Below are positions 1 to 5,689 of a stretch of DNA of 8,674 nucleotides, one piece after another. The stretch is from Pseudomonadota bacterium (lineage in GTDB: Bacteria > Bdellovibrionota > UBA1018 > CAIMNF01). The stretch's first letter is position 1; each line of letters opens with the position of its first letter. The translations under genes were made by a program, and so were the position numbers. The notes beneath the pieces were generated by a model, which saw only the letters and a program-made list of their open reading frames with translations, did not search any database and was not told the DNA's origin. The stretch lies in assembly GCA_027482725.1 (NCBI GenBank), contig JAIXVT010000161.1:1-8674 (forward strand), in the 5' to 3' direction.

Positions 1-317
1 ACCAAGTGCACCGTCCGGTGGATTTGGGCGAATCTGAAATCGCTCCGCCAAAAGATCTTTACGTTTCGATTGGACAATCCCAGGGAGTAAAAAAAGGGAG
101 TTACTTGGATGTGTATCGAAAAATTTCAAGTTACGACAATATGACTCAAAAATTGCGCGGAGACCACTTGGTTCCTGTGGCCCGAGTCAAAGTGATTTTT
201 TCCGATGATAAAAACTCTATCGCTCGTTTAGATCAAGTCGTCTCACTGCAAAATGAACCTGCATTGATCCCACAGGGAGTCATGATGGGAGACGTTGTCA
301 GAATATCTGAACGCTAA
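1..317 (+). CDS. C-terminal end of an unidentified envelope-type protein (5' partial)
   Basis: The reading frame is open at the left edge (codon CAA at 3-5, then GTG at 6), so this is almost certainly the tail of a longer gene; the GTG at 6 need not be a start. About 104 codons are visible, ending in TAA. The tail has the pattern LYVSIG..QGVKKGSYLDVYR, then VARVKVIF, then IPQGVMMGDVVRI. This is a set of short beta strands with 'G-V-K-K-G' and 'GDVV' turns, resembling the C-terminal SH3-like domain of the flagellar assembly protein FlgT and similar domains at the ends of periplasmic proteins. That family link is by eye only. No signal or catalytic motif can be seen in the fragment. It converges on the next gene with about 100 bp between stops. 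Confidence 0.75.
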   Translation, partial: QVHRPVDLGESEIAPPKDLYVSIGQSQGVKKGSYLDVYRKISSYDNMTQKLRGDHLVPVARVKVIFSDDKNSIARLDQVVSLQNEPALIPQGVMMGDVVRISER

Positions 318-381
318 CCCAGCAGCATGCTCCCTACGGCCTGGTCAAACAGGAAAGGTGTGCTGAATTAGCGTTAAAAAG

Positions 382-407
382 CCAGAAAAGATCACCAGAA
401 AAGATCA
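382..407. repeat. Perfect 13-bp tandem duplication
   Basis: The sequence CCAGAAAAGATCA occurs twice head-to-tail (382-394 and 395-407) with no mismatch. It lies in the spacer between the two convergent stop codons at 317 and 417. Two copies fit a simple slippage duplication. No hairpin plus T-run terminator is seen with it. Confidence 0.9.
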
Positions 408-416
408 AGCGATGCT

Positions 417-902
417 TTAATTGCTGAGGTCGCGAACTACCCGATTGACTTGTTCTTCGGTTACGGATTTTCCCAGAGCGGCTCTGCGGATCAGTGTCTC
501 GGGTACCGTGGTCTCTTTTGCATTGGGGTTTAATGACAGTGCTTGGTTGACCGCCGTTTGTGTGGCCAAAGCGATTTCGTCTAAAAACGACAAGTCATCA
601 ATGTCGACGTAGGTGTTACGGAGGGCCGTGGTGTAATTGTCCGTTTCAGTATTGGCTGAAAGCACGATCAAGCCGACCGGTAGTGCGTAGGTATGCATTT
701 GTCCCGCCACAATTCCCTTAAACAGGGAAACTCCCCACGTGATTACTCCGCCTCCTAGGGCAACTCCAATGATTTTCTGCCCGGTCCCACCACCGGCTAG
801 TGCGCCGACTGCAATACCGACGCCCGCTTGTGATTTTTGTGTCGGGAATGCCGTGAGGGCGAGAGACAATGCGATAAATCCAAAACTTTTAAGTGACAAC
901 AT
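417..902 (-). CDS. Exported Gly-rich hypothetical protein, 161 aa
   Basis: I do not recognise the family. The protein starts with a classical signal peptide: Lys5, a hydrophobic core (FGFIALSLALTAF), and a likely signal peptidase I site after SQA at residue 26. Residues 27 to about 70 are very rich in Gly and small hydrophobics (GVGIAVGALAGGG, VALGGGVITWGV), like glycine-zipper membrane segments. A further hydrophobic stretch, ALPVGLIVLSA, follows. The C-terminal half (about 85-161) is polar and probably alpha-helical, ending in EEQVNRVVRDLSN. The start is well supported by AAGGAG five bases before the ATG. The gene is divergent from the 717-aa gene, with a 169-bp shared upstream region. A periplasmic or membrane-inserted protein is the safest reading. 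Confidence 0.8.
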   Translation of the reverse strand: MLSLKSFGFIALSLALTAFPTQKSQAGVGIAVGALAGGGTGQKIIGVALGGGVITWGVSLFKGIVAGQMHTYALPVGLIVLSANTETDNYTTALRNTYVDIDDLSFLDEIALATQTAVNQALSLNPNAKETTVPETLIRRAALGKSVTEEQVNRVVRDLSN

Positions 903-907
903 GGGGA

Positions 908-913
908 CTCCTT
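908..913 (-). promoter_or_regulatory. Strong Shine-Dalgarno site of the 161-aa gene
   Basis: On the minus strand AAGGAG stands five bases upstream of the ATG at 902. It fixes the start of the exported Gly-rich protein and is one of only two clear Shine-Dalgarno sites in the window. Confidence 0.8.
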
Positions 914-1071
914 TTTAAATTAAAGCAGTTTATAAATCGAGTTACAGCGATTTTCGTTACAACAATGAGATCGAAACCGTAGCAAGTAGGACTCAAGAGA
1001 TCAACACTATTGATGCAGTAAATCAGAATACCGCTTAACGCGAGAACCGCTAAAGGGTAGGTTAACCGGGA

Positions 1072-3225
1072 GTGTTCGAGTCCTTACTACAAGCTGTGGC
1101 ATTTAGTATCTTGGGTGAATCTGGCGAACTATGGAACTGTCGCAACGATGTGGCATGGTTACAAACCCTCCAATCCCTTTCCCAAGAAAAGCGCATCATT
1201 CTCGATATTGAAGATATAAAAAATTTTACGCGGGATCAGATGAATTTCCGCCGGCTTAAACCTCTAGAGCACCCCTACTCCTCTTACGATGTTGATCTTA
1301 AAGCCCTCCACGCGTTTTCATTACACCCCGAACATCCTGTTGTCGCTCCACCTTTGAGCAAAGCCTGTGCGGATATTCGTTCGTTTTCAACTTGGGGTTT
1401 GCAGGGGCTGGGCGCAGGAGCGGTTTGGCCTTCAGGGATCATGACTCTTCCCGTACGTTGGAGTGCGAAATTTTTTCAAGGACTCAAATCCCCCTCGGCG
1501 CCTCTTCAGCGCGGTCCATCGTATACCCAAACCTTGGATGCCGCACCTACTGCTGTTTTGCAAAATGCAGGTGCTGCGGCGATTTTTCAGGCGCCATTAT
1601 GGATGACGGGCGCTTGGGTCACATTTGGTGTAGATCAGTTTTGGAGCGCATGGTGCGAGCGTCATCCGAAAATGTCCGAAAACCTGTCGATTTTTTGCAG
1701 ATTTTTAAAGCGTCAGCGTGACACCCACTATCAATGGGCGGAGTCGGGTAGAAAATTAGGAAGTAGATTGCGATATCTATTTGAAAAGCGCCAGACTGGG
1801 GCTGTGCAAAGCCGAGATTGCCACCAAGATGCTTCATTGTTGGCAAGCGATTCGGATCAAGTTGAACGCGTTCTTAAAAAACAATTTCCTCATGTTAATT
1901 TTGATCTTGTTGCTCCTCACGCTTACGGCGTCTGTCCCCTATTCAGAATAAGAAGTAATCCCTCTGTTCAAGAGTTCGACCAAATTCAACTTTTGAGTCG
2001 GGGGTTCCCAATAACGACAGAGCCCCCGACCCAAGAAGCACCGCAGAACTCCGTCTGCGACACGCTTTTTCAAGAACAGTTTAGGCAACATTTTTCGCGC
2101 CTCAGGGATACATCGGTTTCAGATGAGATTTTAATGTCTCTAAATCCCAGTCGATCCATCACGATTCATACGCATTCCTTAGCTACTTCGAAGGAAAAAT
2201 TCTCTCGATCTTCTGCGTTTCCCGAGGCAGGCGAGCTATGGGTCTTGATTCCCCAACTCCCGCGAGAGCGTGATGATCAGCAGTTGCGTCAGGGTGTTAC
2301 AGATTGGTCTCAGGTTCATCAGCAAATGCAAAAAATGATCAAATCGTTTTCTTATCGGCATTGTAAGACTAACGAGGCTAACTGGAGTTTGCGTTTTGAA
2401 AAAATTCGCAGTGAAATGGCTCATGGTGCCCGAATTGTTCCATCTCTTCAGCACGATATTGAGGCGCAGGCTTACGATCATGTCGCGGATAAGATTCAAC
2501 GTGACTTCCGCCATTGGAAAATTCATCGCTATCAGAATCTGAACGCGATTGTTGATGCCTTACGTTCATCGCGTGTCCGTCAGTTGGTCTTGCTGGTGCA
2601 CGGAGATGAGCAACGTAAGCGCTGGGTAGATCCGACCTACAACGAAATTCCTTCGACTGTTTTTAATGATGTTTCTTCTGCTCTCCAAGGTGTTCATGTG
2701 TATTCGTGTTTTGGGTCATCGATCCTGAATCGGGTTCCTTATCGAGAATATTTCGCGGCCTCGCCATCCGAGCACGCTTTCCGGAGATTTACGGTCATCG
2801 ACCAGAGTGATGTGTTTCCCATCTCGGGTACACCCCTGCTGGCTTTTGGTGCATTCTTAAAAACCATTGACGAATGGGCTAAAAAAGACGCCCACGTTTC
2901 GGCTCGGATACAGGCTTTGCGCTTGGCAGATAATATTTTTCAAGAACCGTGCAGGATCAGGGTTAAGGGTTTGCGCGTGACTCAAGGTGTGGGCTTGGTC
3001 AAGCTTGGGACATTGGTTTTGGGGGTGATGACGGCGGGGCAAAACCAACTGGAATCCCCTCTCGTCGATTGTTCTACAGTCCAATTCGACGCTAGCCCAA
3101 AAACACCTTTAGATTCTGGAATCGCCATCTACGGAGTGAATCAAAAAATTCCTCTCCGCTATCAACGGGATTCTACGATCAAAGTCGAGGTGATCGAAAA
3201 AAGAGACTGGGGTTCCCCCCAGTAA
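1072..3225 (+). CDS. 717-aa protein of unknown family with caspase-like His/Cys motif
   Basis: The start is GTG, the first possible start after an in-frame TAA at 1063; no good Shine-Dalgarno is next to it (AAGGG lies about 15 bases upstream), so a start a few codons later (GTG at 1096) is possible. No signal peptide is seen. Two moderately hydrophobic, Gly/Ala/Trp-rich stretches (about 105-126 and 164-187) could touch a membrane. The middle (about 200-480) is polar, and the ORF is unbroken. Around residues 504-550 is the pattern LVLLVHG (His510) followed 36 residues later by VHVYSCFGS (Cys546). A hydrophobic strand ending in His-Gly and a second strand ending in a Cys after a small residue are the hallmarks of clan CD peptidases (caspases, gingipain, clostripain, CHAT). 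The tail (about 635-717) looks beta-rich. Assignment as a peptidase is inference. An alpha/beta hydrolase is less likely because no GxSxG follows. The gene overlaps the terminator of the facing OmpA gene. Confidence 0.8.
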   Translation: MFESLLQAVAFSILGESGELWNCRNDVAWLQTLQSLSQEKRIILDIEDIKNFTRDQMNFRRLKPLEHPYSSYDVDLKALHAFSLHPEHPVVAPPLSKACADIRSFSTWGLQGLGAGAVWPSGIMTLPVRWSAKFFQGLKSPSAPLQRGPSYTQTLDAAPTAVLQNAGAAAIFQAPLWMTGAWVTFGVDQFWSAWCERHPKMSENLSIFCRFLKRQRDTHYQWAESGRKLGSRLRYLFEKRQTGAVQSRDCHQDASLLASDSDQVERVLKKQFPHVNFDLVAPHAYGVCPLFRIRSNPSVQEFDQIQLLSRGFPITTEPPTQEAPQNSVCDTLFQEQFRQHFSRLRDTSVSDEILMSLNPSRSITIHTHSLATSKEKFSRSSAFPEAGELWVLIPQLPRERDDQQLRQGVTDWSQVHQQMQKMIKSFSYRHCKTNEANWSLRFEKIRSEMAHGARIVPSLQHDIEAQAYDHVADKIQRDFRHWKIHRYQNLNAIVDALRSSRVRQLVLLVHGDEQRKRWVDPTYNEIPSTVFNDVSSALQGVHVYSCFGSSILNRVPYREYFAASPSEHAFRRFTVIDQSDVFPISGTPLLAFGAFLKTIDEWAKKDAHVSARIQALRLADNIFQEPCRIRVKGLRVTQGVGLVKLGTLVLGVMTAGQNQLESPLVDCSTVQFDASPKTPLDSGIAIYGVNQKIPLRYQRDSTIKVEVIEKRDWGSPQ
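3197..3223 (-). terminator. Intrinsic terminator of the OmpA-family gene, inside the facing gene
   Basis: Read on the minus strand, a 7-bp perfect stem ACTGGGG/CCCCAGT encloses the tetraloop GGAA and is followed by CTC and six T. It starts 9 bases after the stop codon of the OmpA-family gene. The stem covers the last sense codons and part of the stop of the plus-strand 717-aa gene. In the plus direction the hairpin lacks a T-run, so it should act one way only. Confidence 0.8.
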
Positions 3226-3232
3226 ACAAGAG

Positions 3233-4684
3233 TTAAGGTTTTACAACCAAGAACTCAACCCGTCGATTAACCTCAGCCGCACCATTTGTTTTGGGATTCA
3301 CTTTAGGCCGAGATTCCCCAAAGCCGCGAGTCACAAGTTTGTTCTTTGCGACACCTTTACGGACCAGGTAGTTTTTCACGCTTTTTGATCGGTTTATCGA
3401 AAGTTTTTGGTTGAATGCGGGCGTACCGATCTGGGAAGTATGACCGTCTATGTAAACTGTCTTAATCGCTTTTGGATTCCGTCGGATAATCAAGGCAACG
3501 TCATCCAGCACATCGCGCGAATTTCCCTTAATGCGCGCGCTATTGTTCTCAAACAAGATTGGTTTTAGAATTTCGATGCGCTGAGCGTGGAGTATTGCAG
3601 TTTTTGTGACGGCAATCGGTTTTAATTCCTCTTGTGGTAAAGGAACCGGCGCGGGCTCGGGTTTCTTCTCTTCGACGATGGGTGTGGGCACAGGCTGTTG
3701 AACTACTGGCTCGACTGCTGGTGGCTCGACTGCTGGTTCAACATTCTCGACCGGATTTTCTACTGGGCCCGGTGCAGGGATTTCATACACGGGCTCTTCC
3801 TCAACCCCTGTGTAGCGCAATCCCGCGATAATCCTAAAATTTTGTCCGGTTGGGCCGTTCACGTTTCCAACAGATCCGCCCCCGGTCAAGATGAGGTTAG
3901 GTTTCACCGCGTACCGAAGACCTGCGTAAAACTCGTTGGGGTCAATTGACGAATTGGGATTGAGCGGGTGCTGTGACGACCATTCTAAAGATGTCCCCCA
4001 AATGTCGTTGATCGAATAATATGCACCGGCTCCGACGAGCATGCGTTTTCGCATATCAATCGTTTCGTAAGCCAAGCTTGGCGTGTAAATCGAATTGGGT
4101 GCGCTCATGAACCCGAGGTTGGCGTTGAGCGTCAATGCTCCAAACCGGTGTTCCCCGGCAAGGCGAGCCATCACGATGGTCGAAGCATCCGAAACGAAGT
4201 TTTCACTATTGCCGGTGGGTAAACGGAGTTCTGGGATAAGGGCAATTGCGGTGTCGCTGCCCGCATTAGTGAGGCGGATTTTAGCCAACACGCGCATGTC
4301 CCCGAAAGCGGATACGCTACCTTGGCGTAAAAATACATTGCTTGCGTTGTAATTGAGGTAGTGAAAAATCGGAGCCCCAAAGAATAGTCCCAATCGGTCG
4401 CTTGCGCGGAACCCCACGAAAGCATCAACGGTTTGGAGGTGGTCGATGACTCGCGAGAGTTGCCGGTTTTGTGCTGCATTGATCACAACGAGAGGTTCGT
4501 TGACATAGTTGTAGTTGAGTCCAAAGTACCATTTTTGGTTTTTGGGCCAATCGCCACGGAAACCGTCTTCGATCAAAACAAACCGATCTGACGTGGACGG
4601 TGTAAAATACTGAACGTTTAGTCCAGTCGCGGCTTGCGCGATTGAACTGACTAAAACTGCGAACAAGGTCAACTGCGTTTTCAT
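3233..4684 (-). CDS. OmpA-family outer-membrane protein, 483 aa
   Basis: The protein has three parts. A signal peptide (MKTQLTLFAVLVSSIAQAA, about 19 aa) is followed by a beta-rich region to about residue 293 with alternating aromatic strands (YFGLNYNYV, LGLFFGAPIFHYLNYN, LILTGGGS, FRIIAGLRYTG), consistent with an outer-membrane barrel. A Pro/Glu/Val-rich linker spans about 294-362. The OmpA C-terminal domain occupies about 368-483, with ILFENNSARI, DGHTSQIG, NQKLSINRSKSVKNYL, GFGESRP and NRRVEF. In this family that domain binds peptidoglycan and anchors the outer membrane to the wall. Arg432 (of LSINR), which contacts diaminopimelate in studied members, is present, but the usual partner Asp of GHTD is Ser417. 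The N-terminal region begins with LNVQYFTPSTSDRF, as in OmpA proteins of myxobacteria and Bdellovibrio relatives. The start ATG follows a clean signal peptide but has only a weak GAGA upstream. A poor sigma-70-like pair (TTGATT at 4719-4724, TAGTGT at 4697-4702) lies just upstream. The gene is probably monocistronic. Confidence 0.93.
   Translation of the reverse strand: MKTQLTLFAVLVSSIAQAATGLNVQYFTPSTSDRFVLIEDGFRGDWPKNQKWYFGLNYNYVNEPLVVINAAQNRQLSRVIDHLQTVDAFVGFRASDRLGLFFGAPIFHYLNYNASNVFLRQGSVSAFGDMRVLAKIRLTNAGSDTAIALIPELRLPTGNSENFVSDASTIVMARLAGEHRFGALTLNANLGFMSAPNSIYTPSLAYETIDMRKRMLVGAGAYYSINDIWGTSLEWSSQHPLNPNSSIDPNEFYAGLRYAVKPNLILTGGGSVGNVNGPTGQNFRIIAGLRYTGVEEEPVYEIPAPGPVENPVENVEPAVEPPAVEPVVQQPVPTPIVEEKKPEPAPVPLPQEELKPIAVTKTAILHAQRIEILKPILFENNSARIKGNSRDVLDDVALIIRRNPKAIKTVYIDGHTSQIGTPAFNQKLSINRSKSVKNYLVRKGVAKNKLVTRGFGESRPKVNPKTNGAAEVNRRVEFLVVKP
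3708..3737. repeat. 15-bp tandem repeat in the proline-rich linker
   Basis: GGCTCGACTGCTGGT occurs twice in tandem without mismatch (3708-3722, 3723-3737). On the minus strand it encodes PAVEP-PAVEP in the linker of the OmpA-family protein. The unit keeps the frame, so copy number could change linker length. Confidence 0.9.
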
Positions 4685-4740
4685 AGGGATGTCTCTACAC
4701 TAGGCTAAGTTATGGATTAATCAAGGTAATTTTCATTTTC

Positions 4741-4890
4741 TGGGTGGGGCTTTGCCCTATTCCAAACGGCCCCTTTCCGTGTTCCTTTGGAGGCAAGTCG
4801 TGCGGGGTAACGTGCTGTTAACCTTAAACATATTTAAATCTAGGCAAACACCCGAGAGGTTCCTAGATACAGAATAATGAGATTATCTAG
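4741..4890. other. Cluster of short inverted repeats upstream of the OmpA-family gene
   Basis: This stretch has no convincing gene but five inverted repeats in a row: GGGC/GCCC (4747-4757); TCCAAA/TTTGGA with an inner CGG/CCG (4761-4791); GGTAAC/GTTAACC with one bulge (4806-4823); TCTAGG/CCTAGA (4839-4867); and CTAGATA/TATCTAG (4863-4890). The last two share the arm around 4862-4867, so only one can form at a time. They could be operators, a structured leader or a small RNA, and none has a clear T-run. Flanking bases 4685-4740 and 4891-4958 hold nothing else I can support apart from a repeated 13-mer (see findings). Confidence 0.4.
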
Positions 4891-4958
4891 CCTAAGTTAT
4901 TGTGATTATTGGGGTAAGTGGATTCGTTTTTTAGGCCGAGCGCAGGGAGAGGGGCCGG

Positions 4959-5078
4959 TTAGGGGCGGTAAACATGCCAAAAATCATCCTCATCGGCGGG
5001 GGGCGCGGTGATCACCATCGTAGAAGGTTGGCCGTCGATAAAGATGAGAATAAGAGTTTTCCGATAGGGCGAGTTCAT
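4959..5078 (-). CDS. Possible 39-aa small protein behind a Fur-type box
   Basis: The candidate begins MNSPYRKTLILIFIDGQPS and ends DDFWHVYRP. Codons in its second half (ATC GAC GGC, ACC GCG CCC CCC GCC GAT GAG) look like coding choice with G/C in the third position. The frame stays open upstream to an ATG at 5165, but that extension reads through the palindrome at 5095-5117 and gives the low-complexity run ILIIIINIC, so the shorter start is preferred. No Shine-Dalgarno is visible. The start is 28 bases from the palindrome centre, a position where iron-responsive repression would make sense. I do not recognise the family; it is not obviously the hemin-uptake protein HemP. It may not be a gene at all. 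Confidence 0.3.
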   Translation of the reverse strand: MNSPYRKTLILIFIDGQPSTMVITAPPADEDDFWHVYRP

Positions 5079-5094
5079 GAATTGAGTTAAGCAT

Positions 5095-5117
5095 ATATTG
5101 ATAATGATTATCAATAT
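5095..5117. promoter_or_regulatory. Fur-type iron box (perfect 11-1-11 palindrome)
   Basis: The centre is TGATAATGATTATCA, an exact match to the 7-1-7 consensus TGATAATNATTATCA of the Fur family. Perfect symmetry continues to 11 bases on each side of the central G at 5106. The Fur family (Fur, Zur, PerR) binds such sites, usually over promoters. On the minus strand a weak TTCATA and TATATG lie 17 bases apart with the core between them, which would place the repressor on the promoter of the 39-aa ORF. No plus-strand gene starts within 550 bases, so control of minus-strand transcription is more likely. Confidence 0.8.
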
Positions 5118-5191
5118 GAATTTAGTGAGCGAGTCCCTCTCGGGCGTAACCCAATGCGATTCCAAATCCCAGATCGGTGCTCGTCAAGAGC

Positions 5192-5551
5192 CTACTGCAC
5201 CCAGAACCGGCTGACATACACCACGTCCGTCACGACATCTGGGCCGAACGGGCACATGGGGCGACCCCGGTAAATATAACCTTCGTAAGTGATGCCCCGA
5301 TTGTTCAGCGATTGATGAGACAGAGTTGTTGCCACATCACTGCTTGTCAGTGTGCCCAAAGGGTAGTTTTGGCCATTCACAATCAAGTTTGCGGTACACC
5401 CCCCAATCGACCCGGGAGGGGAGAGCGCCACTTTAGCTGTATTCGCAAGCGAAGTGCTTGCCGCATTTGGGTTGTTGTTCACAGGCGAACAAGCCCCCAA
5501 ATAAAGAATGAGACCAAGAATGGAAAGTGGCTTGAGCCGGCCTGAATTCAT
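5192..5551 (-). CDS. Small hypothetical lipoprotein, 119 aa
   Basis: A lipoprotein signal peptide is clear: Arg5 and Lys7, a hydrophobic core LSILGLILYL, and the lipobox LGAC with Cys21 as the lipidation site. Ser at +2 suggests the outer membrane rather than retention in the inner membrane. A short polar spacer (NNNPNAASTS) follows. The mature domain has two further Cys (GGCTAN and RPMCPF), which could pair, and a Tyr-rich stretch YEGYIYRGRP; it ends in VVYVSRFWVQ. The family is not recognised. The ATG is the first start after an in-frame stop. GAGGT touches the ATG directly, which is unusually close for a Shine-Dalgarno. The gene is divergent from the Cys-rich lipoprotein gene and lies upstream of the Fur-type box, reading towards it. 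Confidence 0.8.
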   Translation of the reverse strand: MNSGRLKPLSILGLILYLGACSPVNNNPNAASTSLANTAKVALSPPGSIGGCTANLIVNGQNYPLGTLTSSDVATTLSHQSLNNRGITYEGYIYRGRPMCPFGPDVVTDVVYVSRFWVQ

Positions 5552-5610
5552 ACCTCATTCAGTTTAACAAAAAGGACAGATAGGAACTTCCCAAATGGAT
5601 TAGGGGGAAA

Positions 5611-5637
5611 AACTTACCCATCCCATAGGGGTAAGTT
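5611..5637. other. Hairpin between two divergent lipoprotein genes
   Basis: AACTTACCC and GGGTAAGTT form a perfect 9-bp stem around a 9-base loop. The site is about 60 bases from the start of the minus-strand gene and about 50 from the start of the plus-strand gene. A four-A run precedes it and CTTT follows, so it looks somewhat like a terminator in the plus direction, but its place between two divergent starts fits an operator or a 5' leader structure better. Confidence 0.5.
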
Positions 5638-5677
5638 CTTTGTCATTCTACAAAGAGTTTGGGTGGTTAACGGGTGC

Positions 5678-5685
5678 AAGGAGGG
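5678..5685 (+). promoter_or_regulatory. Strong Shine-Dalgarno site that sets the start of the Cys-rich lipoprotein
   Basis: AAGGAGGG lies four bases before the ATG at 5690. This favours ATG 5690 over the in-frame GTG at 5663, which has no such site and would put extra residues (VNGCKEGC) ahead of the signal peptide. Confidence 0.85.
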
Positions 5686-5689
5686 TTGC

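Noticed and set aside
323..364. Terminator hairpin after the first gene (CAGCA ... TGCTG with inner CCTG/CAGG)
   Set aside because: The stems are short and interrupted and no T-run follows.
2581..2610. Alpha/beta hydrolase reading of LVLLVHG in the 717-aa protein
   Set aside because: A GxSxG nucleophile motif does not follow at the expected distance, whereas a Cys in the caspase-like position does.
5079..5165. Extension of the 39-aa ORF to an ATG at 5165 (68 aa)
   Set aside because: The added residues come from reading through the Fur-type palindrome (run of Ile) and have no Shine-Dalgarno; regulatory DNA explains the stretch better.
5177..5545. Plus-strand open frame of 122 codons opposite the 119-aa lipoprotein
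   Set aside because: The minus-strand frame has a lipoprotein signal and lipobox; the plus-strand translation is Arg/His/Cys-rich with no such feature.
5663..5689. GTG at 5663 as start of the Cys-rich lipoprotein
   Set aside because: No Shine-Dalgarno for it, and it would place charged residues and Cys ahead of the signal peptide; ATG 5690 has AAGGAGGG at the right distance.
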